From SVTX01 sp045577415 (GTDB lineage: Bacteria; Bacillota; Clostridia; Oscillospirales; CAG-272), in the NCBI GenBank assembly GCA_045577415.1, contig JAZNII010000076.1, positions 1 through 32,670 of the forward strand: DNA of 32,670 nt, given 5' to 3'. The notes beneath the pieces were generated by a model, which made no database searches, was not told the origin of the DNA, and saw nothing but the letters and a program-made list of their open reading frames with translations. How positions within the stretch are numbered: the stretch's first letter is position 1; each line of letters begins with the position of its first letter. The position numbers and the translations under genes are program-made. This document shows positions 1 through 5,902 of the stretch, in pieces.

Positions 1-46
1 CTATTTTCATTTCTTGCTGTTAAAGTTGGGATACTCAAATAAAACA

Positions 47-91
47 AATAATCCGAACGCTTCTCCAAGTAAGAGAATGTTCGGATTATTT
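47..91 (-). terminator. Terminator-like hairpin below the left tRNA-Pro fragment
   Basis: A 12-bp perfect inverted repeat (47-58 with 79-90, AATAATCCGAAC / GTTCGGATTATT) has a 20-nt loop. On the minus strand it lies directly after the CCA end of the tRNA-Pro 3' fragment and is followed by a T-rich run. It is probably the original chromosomal terminator of the tRNA gene (inference). Confidence 0.6.
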
Positions 92-96
92 TCATG

Positions 97-145
97 TGGT
101 CGGAGTGACAGGATTCGAACCTGCGGCATCGACGTCCCAAACAAA
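97..145 (-). repeat. att copy 1: 3' half of tRNA-Pro(TGG), left end of island
   Basis: On the minus strand these 49 bases give the anticodon loop (TTTGGGA, anticodon TGG), the anticodon 3' stem CGTCG, a variable loop, a T arm (GCAGG-TTCGAAT-CCTGT), the acceptor strand CACTCCG, discriminator A and encoded CCA. The sequence on the 5' side (146 upward) does not pair with the anticodon stem, so this is a fragment and not a tRNA gene. An identical 49-bp copy lies at 17638-17686 in the same orientation. A repeated tRNA 3' end is the usual footprint of a tyrosine-integrase attachment site. Confidence 0.88.
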
Positions 146-280
146 GCAATATCGGTTTTTTACCTCTTTTTGAGTGATTTTCGGTGCTTTTTTGTCCGAA
201 AACCGTGCTTTTTCGTGCCACAAAGTCCATACTTCCCATGTAGTCCGAATCCGTAAATGGTCAAGATTGTGGTCAGACCC
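146..280. repeat. att-adjacent arm sequence, copy 1
   Basis: This stretch is clearly related, though diverged, to 17687-17820. Shared blocks include GTGCTTTT and related CTTTT/TGC repeats, a CGTAGTCC/TGTAGTCC block, and a closing TGGTCA-N7-GTGGTCA block at the same distance from the att core (about 130 bp) in both copies. Matching sequence beyond the tRNA core suggests related integrase arm-type binding regions from two related elements. There is no gene here. A minus-strand reading frame across it is a by-product of the tRNA T-loop sequence. Confidence 0.6.
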
Positions 281-596
281 AAAATCATACATTATGCTAC
301 CCCCCTCAAAAGAGCACAAGCTCCGCCCGAGGTGGATTTTTACTGTAACCATTATACCATAAAAACGCAGATATTTCAAGTCCCCTCACGGTGAAATATT
401 TGCACCGCTGTAAGCAAAGATAACCGCCGTGACATTATACCCCCATTATACCCTCTCGCAAGGGGGTATAATAAAATTTCGGCAGATTTGTGATAATTCT
501 TAAAATCTGCCGAATAATCGCAAATTTTTCAAACATTGCATGCCAAACTCCCAGTAAAAAGCGGACACCCATGCTTTCGCACAGGTGCCCTGAAAA
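281..596. other. Gene-free stretch with hairpins
   Basis: No convincing coding sequence is visible. It holds one copy of a dispersed intergenic motif (about 399-422) and two inverted repeats. One is a perfect 11-bp ATTATACCCCC / GGGGGTATAAT pair (434-444 with 462-472), in which a nested ATTATACCC at 445-453 offers an alternative pairing. The other is the terminator-like hairpin listed separately at 478-514. Confidence 0.6.
478..514 (-). terminator. Probable terminator of the small minus-strand operon
   Basis: A 12-bp perfect stem TTCGGCAGATTT (478-489) / AAATCTGCCGAA (503-514) has a 13-nt loop. On the minus strand it is followed by a T-rich tract (GAAATTTTATT). It lies about 80 bp downstream of the last gene of the operon at 597-1187. 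Confidence 0.6.
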
Positions 597-722
597 TTAG
601 TGTTCCTTGGCTTTGTGATTGGCAAGCGTTTTGCCCGCCTTACTCTTTGCAGACTTGGAGGAGCCTTTCGTGGTGAGGGTCTTGCCGGCTTTGCCGACTT
701 TTCCACCGTGATGTGTAGCCAT
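597..722 (-). CDS. Small basic Lys/Gly-rich protein, 41 aa
   Basis: The ATG at 722-720 has AGGAGG (734-729) six bases upstream. The 41-residue product starts MATHHGGKVGKAGKTL and ends ANHKAKEH before TAA. It is rich in Lys, Gly, Ala, Ser and Thr, with a repeated GKxGKTL / KAGKTLANHK pattern, and has no membrane segment. It is the third gene of a tight minus-strand operon, 16 bp after the DUF2188 gene. The overlapping 75-codon frame (500-727) starts two codons upstream in another frame and uses the same ribosome site less well. I recall similar small basic proteins beside DUF2188 genes in clostridial elements, but the function is unknown; nucleic-acid binding is only a guess from charge. Confidence 0.72.
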   Translation of the reverse strand: MATHHGGKVGKAGKTLTTKGSSKSAKSKAGKTLANHKAKEH

Positions 723-738
723 TGCATACCTCCTACAA

Positions 739-966
739 TCAGCCTTTCGGCGGATACGGGTCGTTGCCGTGACTATCCGAGGACTGGATGCGTCCGTTCA
801 TGCCGTGGATAACGAATTCTGTGCCCTGATTTTGACTGATTTGCCTTCCTGCATTTACTGCTTCTTCCTTGGTCGCAAAATGACCGCTGGAACGCTGTGC
901 GCCGCTACGCTTCACATCCCAACCTCCATTGGAATTGTGAACCACATGATGAGAAGAACGTGCCAT
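739..966 (-). CDS. DUF2188 domain protein, 75 aa
   Basis: The whole protein matches the DUF2188 pattern: an N-terminal HHVVHNSNGGWDVKRSGAQR strand region, a central helix (ATKEEAVNAGRQISQNQG), then EFVIHGMNGRIQSSDSHGND closing in PYPPKG. Length is normal for the family. The start at 966 has a G-rich site (AGGGGGT) seven bases upstream and lies 5 bp after the stop of the preceding gene, so it is co-transcribed with its neighbours. The family is widespread in bacteria and mobile elements with no established biochemical role; a small alpha-beta fold is expected. Family assignment is firm, function unknown. Confidence 0.88.
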   Translation of the reverse strand: MARSSHHVVHNSNGGWDVKRSGAQRSSGHFATKEEAVNAGRQISQNQGTEFVIHGMNGRIQSSDSHGNDPYPPKG

Positions 967-971
967 ATTGA

Positions 972-1187
972 TTACCCCCTATGTGCCTTCGGACAGCAGC
1001 TTGCGCACCCGTCTGCATCAGAATAAATCTTCTTTGCCTGGGCGACCGCTTCGGTCTCACTTGCAAAGTAACCTACGTACTGTGCGCTGCGGATACCAAG
1101 TTGCTCTGCGTGCTCTTTGGTGTGAACTTCGTGATGAAGCCCGGGGTTTAAGGTCTGGTTGTTGTTGATATAGTAATGTTTATACAT
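972..1187 (-). CDS. Small conserved protein with C-terminal Cys motif, 71 aa
   Basis: First gene of the minus-strand operon; the ATG at 1187 is preceded by AAAGGA. The protein starts MYKHYYINNN, has a central HHEVHTKEHAEQLG segment, then YVGYFASETEAVAQAKKIY, and ends with a Cys/His cluster (DGCASCC). The pattern H-E-V-H, YxGYF, a helix, and a C-terminal xxCxxC group recalls a family of small proteins often annotated hypothetical in Firmicutes and proteobacterial elements. The Cys/His residues could bind metal (inference). It shares the 'shared strand plus EAV helix' layout with the neighbouring DUF2188 protein. No specific function can be assigned. Confidence 0.72.
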   Translation of the reverse strand: MYKHYYINNNQTLNPGLHHEVHTKEHAEQLGIRSAQYVGYFASETEAVAQAKKIYSDADGCASCCPKAHRG

Positions 1188-1284
1188 ATTTGAATCCTTT
1201 CTGCTTGGCTTGGCAAGCTATACATGAAATTTTGATAACATACATATTGCGAATAAGCGGTTAATCTGTGTCAGCGGATTGCCG

Positions 1285-1302
1285 CTATTTTTGTTTGCGC
1301 AT
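1285..1302 (-). other. Strong Shine-Dalgarno with 5-codon ORF; possible broken small gene (1218-1302)
   Basis: A near-perfect ribosome site (AGGAGGTG, 1316-1309) lies six bases before an ATG that opens only MRKQK-stop. The +1 frame straight after the stop stays open to 1218 for about 23 residues (SGNPLTQINRLFAICML...). A small hairpin AGCGG-ATTG-CCGCT overlaps the stop. It could be a small gene with a one-base frameshift, a leader peptide, or chance. It lies between the divergent promoter and the 71-aa gene. Confidence 0.3.
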
Positions 1303-1424
1303 AAGCATCACCTCCTTCAATTTTCGGGAATTCGACTGCACGCTTATTTAGGCACATGTATCGTTTGCTGTGTTTTCTTTTCTCGGTCTTGCGCAACAGG
1401 CGAGTGTTTCCCTTCGACGATATT

Positions 1425-1453
1425 ATTATACAACTGTTTTTGGTATTTGTAAA
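1425..1453 (-). promoter_or_regulatory. Promoter for the minus-strand small-protein operon
   Basis: On the minus strand TTTACA (1453-1448) and TATAAT (1430-1425) are separated by exactly 17 bp. This drives leftward toward the strong ribosome site at 1316 and the genes at 1187-597, divergent from the hsd operon promoter. Confidence 0.6.
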
Positions 1454-1468
1454 ATTAAGTCATTCGGA

Positions 1469-1532
1469 ATTTGGTGGCAAATTTGAAAAAATAGTAAATA
1501 AATCTCAAAATCATTTGACATTTGGTGGCAAA
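1469..1532. promoter_or_regulatory. Direct repeat ATTTGGTGGCAAA x2, candidate operator
   Basis: A perfect 13-bp repeat occurs at 1469-1481 and 1520-1532, 51 bp apart. The second copy occupies the spacer between the -35 and -10 of the rightward promoter. The first lies in the gap between the two divergent promoters. This is where a DNA-binding regulator of both operons would sit; the zinc-ribbon, transposase-like protein encoded next is an obvious candidate (inference). Confidence 0.5.
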
Positions 1533-1543
1533 AGGTGTATAAT
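1515..1543 (+). promoter_or_regulatory. Consensus sigma-A promoter of the hsd operon
   Basis: TTGACA (1515-1520), a 17-bp spacer and TATAAT (1538-1543) match the consensus fully. It lies 27 bp before the GTG start of the first gene, with GGGAGGAG between. No other strong promoter is visible before 8956, so it probably drives the transposase-like gene and hsdMSR together. Confidence 0.8.
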
Positions 1544-1569
1544 ATAAATTAAGATGGGAGGAGTATGCC

Positions 1570-2907
1570 GTGGGAAAGAAATTATATACAAAACAAGATA
1601 TCTCCAAAGCCAAGACCGAGTGGTTGGGAATACCGGAACTCGCGGTAATAGCAGATGGTAGCGATGATACTTGCTTGGAAGTAATACATCGTAGATACTT
1701 CAAGGACGAGAAACTACCGTGCCCTGCTTGCCATTCCCTAAAAACACGCTGCTCGAAGATTGTAGACCGCAAACTCAAGGACTTATTGTGGCTTGATGAG
1801 GAACACCGTGAATTTCAAATTGTAAATCTTCTATATCATCAACGCTATTTGCGTTGTGACGATTGTGGGCAGAGTGTATTCCCTGAGACCACAGAATTTG
1901 GTGAAAAAGGTTGTAGGTTCACAAGCCGACTGGCGGATGCTTTGGCCGATGGAACGTTTCAATATTCATATAATAAGGTGTGTCAGCATTATGGGGTTCC
2001 TGCCTCGACCGCTTCGGTCGGTGAAATAATGCGACGCAGAATACAATATCGTGAGTCTTTACTACCCCCAGTCAAGACACCGCATACCCTCTGCATTGTT
2101 GAAGTTGTATTCTTCGGCGAGTTATATCCCATCGTTTTAGGCATTTGGGAAGGTGAGGTCTATTGTATGGATATTCTACAAGACTCATCCGAAGCAACCT
2201 GCGGTACCTTCTTAAAAACATTGGATTCTAATCAAGTCGAGTTAATATACGTTGATCCGGTCGACAGTCTGTTTTCTGCCGCAAATCAGTACTTCCCAAT
2301 GGCTTCGATTGTGGTTGCAGACGAAGCTATTCAGCGGTATGCAAGAAACGCTATGCTGGACATCATTCATTCTGACGGAAAACGCTTCCCTGTAGTGCAC
2401 AAAGAAAGAAGACTTACTGTATTACCCCAAAACTTGGATGACAGGAAGATCATATCCCGAATCAGGGAAGGTATGAAAAGCAGACCGCGATTAAAGCAGG
2501 CATATGATTTCCATCAGAGCCTGTTGACACTCATGGAAACAAAATGGTCCATGGAGGAACTCCGGTTATGGACGGAAAATATTCCCACTGAAGTCGATGA
2601 GTTTCTGACGGTGGTGGACGTTGTCGATGTATTTGAGGAACAAATAAACCGCTTTTTAGCATTGAGTAAAAAGCCACCCAACAATTATCAATTCGCTGTA
2701 CAAGGTATCTGCGACGCAATCAAAGATATGCCGCACTGCATTTTCGATGTAATGCGTGGTCGTTGCATTTTCTCCGTAGCTCATGACACCGTAGAGGAAA
2801 ATGGAGAATTGAGACGATATGGCATCAAACTAAACAGACTGATCGAGAAAATCAATGAAATATCGTATAATATCAGGGAGGAACGAGAATATGGATTCGA
2901 ACGATAA
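1570..2907 (+). CDS. ISL3-transposase-derived zinc-ribbon protein coupled to hsdM, 445 aa
   Basis: The GTG start at 1570 has GGGAGGAG upstream. The N-terminal half resembles ISL3-family transposases: a four-Cys zinc ribbon (C51PAC54 ... C96DDC99) separated by a strand-rich segment, then a helical region with GTFQYSYNKVCQHYGVPAST, like the HTH of the family. The RNase H-like core is present in outline (LCIVEVVFFGELYPIVLGIW; VELIYVDP; ASIVVADEA), but the usual first catalytic Asp is not where expected (VEV) and the C-terminal catalytic Glu region is unrecognisable. No terminal inverted repeats flank it. It overlaps hsdM by 17 nt, implying translational coupling. I infer a domesticated, probably catalytically dead DNA-binding protein serving the restriction system; an immobile transposase remnant is the alternative. 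Confidence 0.65.
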   Translation: MGKKLYTKQDISKAKTEWLGIPELAVIADGSDDTCLEVIHRRYFKDEKLPCPACHSLKTRCSKIVDRKLKDLLWLDEEHREFQIVNLLYHQRYLRCDDCGQSVFPETTEFGEKGCRFTSRLADALADGTFQYSYNKVCQHYGVPASTASVGEIMRRRIQYRESLLPPVKTPHTLCIVEVVFFGELYPIVLGIWEGEVYCMDILQDSSEATCGTFLKTLDSNQVELIYVDPVDSLFSAANQYFPMASIVVADEAIQRYARNAMLDIIHSDGKRFPVVHKERRLTVLPQNLDDRKIISRIREGMKSRPRLKQAYDFHQSLLTLMETKWSMEELRLWTENIPTEVDEFLTVVDVVDVFEEQINRFLALSKKPPNNYQFAVQGICDAIKDMPHCIFDVMRGRCIFSVAHDTVEENGELRRYGIKLNRLIEKINEISYNIREEREYGFER

Positions 2908-4684
2908 AATTAAAGCAGTTGGAGTTAATATCCAGGAAAAAGCAAACTTAATATGGAATGTAGCAAATAGCCTTTTCGGAGCCTATAAACCTCATGAATA
3001 TGGATTGGTTATTCTCCCGATGGTCGTAATCAAGCGTTTCCACGATTGCTTACTCCCTACCAGAGAAAAAGTGCTGACCACATATGAAAGAGTGAAGCAA
3101 TTGGCTGTAAAAGACGGCTTTTTGCGAACAGCATCCGGATATAAGTTTTATAATACCAGCCAGTATACCTTTGATCGTTTGAAGGCAGACCCGGAAAATA
3201 TCAAAGCTAATTTCGAAGCATATATCAACGGCTTTTCCGATAATGTTATCGATATTTTAGCTAATATGGGATTCTTTATACAAATCGAGCGTATGGCTGA
3301 TGCAGGCGTTCTTTATCAGGTTATTAGCGACTTCACCGCTGACAATGCCGATATGAATCCGGAAAAAATCTCCGCAATCGATATGGGCTATGTATTTGAG
3401 AACCTGGTTCAGCGTTTTTCTGAGAGTTATGATGAAGAAGCCGGAGCGCACTTCACCAGCCGCGACATCATATACCTGATGTGCGATCTGCTTACTATGA
3501 ATGCAGATTTTTCCGGCGAAGACGTTCCTGCCAAGACCGTCTATGATATGGCTATGGGTACAAGCCAGATGCTTACATGCATGGAAGAACGTATCCATGC
3601 CCTTGACAAAGAAGCAGAAATTATTTGCTATGGACAGGAAATCAATCCATTTACTTTTGGTATTGCCAAAGCAGATATGTTGATTCGTGGCGGAGACCCC
3701 GAAAATATGCGCTTTGGTAACACCTTGAATGCGGATAAATTCAAGGGTTATACCTTCGATTATATCATCTCGAACCCCCCGTTCGGCATTGACTGGAAGC
3801 GCGAATCAGCAGATGTAGAAAAGGAACATAAGCTTGGTGACGCAGGTAGATTTGGTATTGGACTGCCTCAAAAGTCCGACGGACAGATGCTTTTCTTACT
3901 GAATGGTATAGCAAAGTTGAAGGATACCGGCAGAATGGCGATCATTCAAAACGGCTCCTCTCTCTTCACGGGTGATGCAGGAAGCGGCCCCAGCGAAATT
4001 CGTCGCTATATTATTGAAAATGATTGGCTGGAGGCTATCGTTCAACTTCCCAATGATAGCTTTTATAATACCGGAATTGCAACTTATGTGTGGATCATAG
4101 CGAAAGACAAGCCTGAAACACATCGTGAACGCGTTTTGCTCATTGATGCCAGCCAATGTTGTGAAGCTCGCAGACGACCTATTGGCAATAAGCGTGTGGA
4201 TATTACGGAGGTTTGCCGTAATCTGATTACACAAGCATATGGCGAATATAAAAGTGCTGTGTTCACAAAGACCTTGGATGATAAAAAGACAGTGCTCGCT
4301 TGCAAGAGTAAGGTGCTGGATGCTATATCTCTTGGTTACAATAAAATTACAGTTGAAAGCCCAACCCTTGATGAAAACGGCATACCAGTTTTGAAAAAAG
4401 GAAGCCCGATTGCAGATGTCTCGAAACGTGATACTGAGAATATCCCTCTTGATGAAGATGTGGACGCTTATTTTGCACGAGAGGTTCTTCCTTACCGTCA
4501 GGGAGCTTGGATAGACAAAAGCAAAACCAAGCTGGGTTATGAGATTCCTTTTACCCGTACTTTTTATGAATATGCAGAGCTGGAAGCGGCAGCGGATATT
4601 GCAAAACGTGTCGCTGCCCGCGAAAAAGTTTTAATAGAAAAGCTACAGGCATTGTTTGGAAATGGTGGTGAGCAAAATGAGTAA
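2891..4684 (+). CDS. hsdM: Type I restriction-modification methyltransferase subunit HsdM, 597 aa
   Basis: Adds methyl groups to adenine (N6) at the target chosen by HsdS and forms the M2S / R2M2S complex. I chose the ATG at 2891 because GGGAGG precedes it and it overlaps the upstream stop; an in-frame ATG at 2855 lies inside the previous gene. The N-terminal helical domain (IWNVANSLFGAYKPHEYGL) is typical. The AHFTSRDIIYLMCDLL region precedes motif I, and the catalytic motif IV is intact (N295PPF298). Motif I is odd: D219-M-A-M-G-T-S-Q in place of the usual D-P-x-C-G-T-G-G, so one glycine of the SAM loop is lost. Length is ordinary for the longer HsdM class. It overlaps hsdS by 8 nt. Confidence 0.93.
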   Translation: MDSNDKIKAVGVNIQEKANLIWNVANSLFGAYKPHEYGLVILPMVVIKRFHDCLLPTREKVLTTYERVKQLAVKDGFLRTASGYKFYNTSQYTFDRLKADPENIKANFEAYINGFSDNVIDILANMGFFIQIERMADAGVLYQVISDFTADNADMNPEKISAIDMGYVFENLVQRFSESYDEEAGAHFTSRDIIYLMCDLLTMNADFSGEDVPAKTVYDMAMGTSQMLTCMEERIHALDKEAEIICYGQEINPFTFGIAKADMLIRGGDPENMRFGNTLNADKFKGYTFDYIISNPPFGIDWKRESADVEKEHKLGDAGRFGIGLPQKSDGQMLFLLNGIAKLKDTGRMAIIQNGSSLFTGDAGSGPSEIRRYIIENDWLEAIVQLPNDSFYNTGIATYVWIIAKDKPETHRERVLLIDASQCCEARRRPIGNKRVDITEVCRNLITQAYGEYKSAVFTKTLDDKKTVLACKSKVLDAISLGYNKITVESPTLDENGIPVLKKGSPIADVSKRDTENIPLDEDVDAYFAREVLPYRQGAWIDKSKTKLGYEIPFTRTFYEYAELEAAADIAKRVAAREKVLIEKLQALFGNGGEQNE

Positions 4685-5900
4685 TGTTGCTACCTACGAT
4701 AAGATGAAAGATAGCGGCATCGAATGGGTTGGTAATGTTCCTTCTCATTGGCGAATTTATACCCTGTATCAACTTGTGACTCAAGTCAAAGAAAAAAATA
4801 GTGACCTTCAGGAAAAAAACTTATTGTCCTTAAGTTACGGCAAAATCAAGCGCAAGGACATCGATTCCCCCGACGGGCTTCTTCCGGCCTCTTTTGATGG
4901 ATACAACATTATTGAAGCTGGTGACATTGTCCTACGTCTAACGGATTTACAAAACGACCACACGAGCCTCAGGGTAGGAGTCTCTACTGAACATGGAATA
5001 ATTACCTCTGCCTACACCACCCTGCGTCCAATTAATCCGAGCAATTCAAAATATTTGTATTACTTACTCCATTGTTTTGATCTAAAAAAGGGATTTTATG
5101 GCATGGGATCAGGTGTTCGTCAAGGTTTGAATTATGCTGAGGTGAAGGAACTACGAATAGTTCTTCCTAATCAAAAAGAGCAAGACTCTATTGTTTGCTT
5201 TCTTGATGAAAAATGTGCGCAAGTTGATACAATTATTGAAGAAACGAAATCAAACATTGCCGAGTATAAAAGTTGGAAATCCTCTATCATCGTTGAAGCG
5301 GTTACCAAAGGCCTAATTTCTCCGGTGGAAATGAAGGATAGCCATATTGATTGGATTGGGAAAATACCAAGACACTGGAAATTAGTTCAAGGCAAGCTTG
5401 TATCGACCGTAAATAGCGGACGAGAGATCAATGGGGACGGAGCAGTCGGACACATTGATGTATATGGCTCTGGTGGACCGTTCAAAAAAACGAATCAAAT
5501 TATGCATTCTGGCGAAGCTGTTCTCTTTGGAAGAAAAGGCACACTTGGAAAACCACAATATGTTGATTGTGATTTTTGGGCGGTTGATACAATTTATTAT
5601 GCCTACGCAGATTCAAGGTATATGAAAACAAAGTATTTGTATTACCAGTTGACTGCCTTGGATTGGGAACCTTTTATAACGCATACGGCTATCCCAAGCA
5701 TTGTTGCAAATGATGTGTTTGAATCTTCGTTTGTATTGCCTCCCATTGATGAACAGAAAGCAATCATAGAACACTTGGATAAACAAGTAGATTTCATAGA
5801 TTCGCTTATAATTGAAAAACAAAACTTAATTACAGAACTTGAGTTATATAAGCGATCACTTATATTCGAAACCGTAACAGGTAAAAGAAAGGTGGTGTGA
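4677..5900 (+). CDS. hsdS: Type I restriction-modification specificity subunit HsdS, 407 aa
   Basis: Provides DNA target recognition for the HsdM/HsdR complex. Two half-subunits are plain: each opens with a near-identical block (MKDSGIEWVGNVPSHW at residue 10 and MKDSHIDWIGKIPRHW at residue 219), followed by a variable recognition domain and a conserved helical spacer (NQKEQDSIVCFLDEK near 165-215; DEQKAIIEHLDKQVDFIDS near 355-405). Each domain should read one half of a split target. The start at 4677 overlaps the hsdM stop by 8 nt; an in-frame ATG at 4656 is possible but less well placed. The internal repeat means the gene could recombine to new specificities, but no second hsdS or invertase is present. 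Confidence 0.93.
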   Translation: MSNVATYDKMKDSGIEWVGNVPSHWRIYTLYQLVTQVKEKNSDLQEKNLLSLSYGKIKRKDIDSPDGLLPASFDGYNIIEAGDIVLRLTDLQNDHTSLRVGVSTEHGIITSAYTTLRPINPSNSKYLYYLLHCFDLKKGFYGMGSGVRQGLNYAEVKELRIVLPNQKEQDSIVCFLDEKCAQVDTIIEETKSNIAEYKSWKSSIIVEAVTKGLISPVEMKDSHIDWIGKIPRHWKLVQGKLVSTVNSGREINGDGAVGHIDVYGSGGPFKKTNQIMHSGEAVLFGRKGTLGKPQYVDCDFWAVDTIYYAYADSRYMKTKYLYYQLTALDWEPFITHTAIPSIVANDVFESSFVLPPIDEQKAIIEHLDKQVDFIDSLIIEKQNLITELELYKRSLIFETVTGKRKVV

Positions 5901-5902
5901 TT

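Noticed and set aside
97..145. Complete tRNA-Pro gene
   Set aside because: The anticodon 5' stem, D arm and 5' acceptor strand are absent at both copies.
92..379. Minus-strand 95-aa frame ending in VDAAGSNPVTPTT
   Set aside because: The C-terminus is the translated T arm and acceptor end of a tRNA-Pro fragment, the rest is att arm DNA; no ribosome site.
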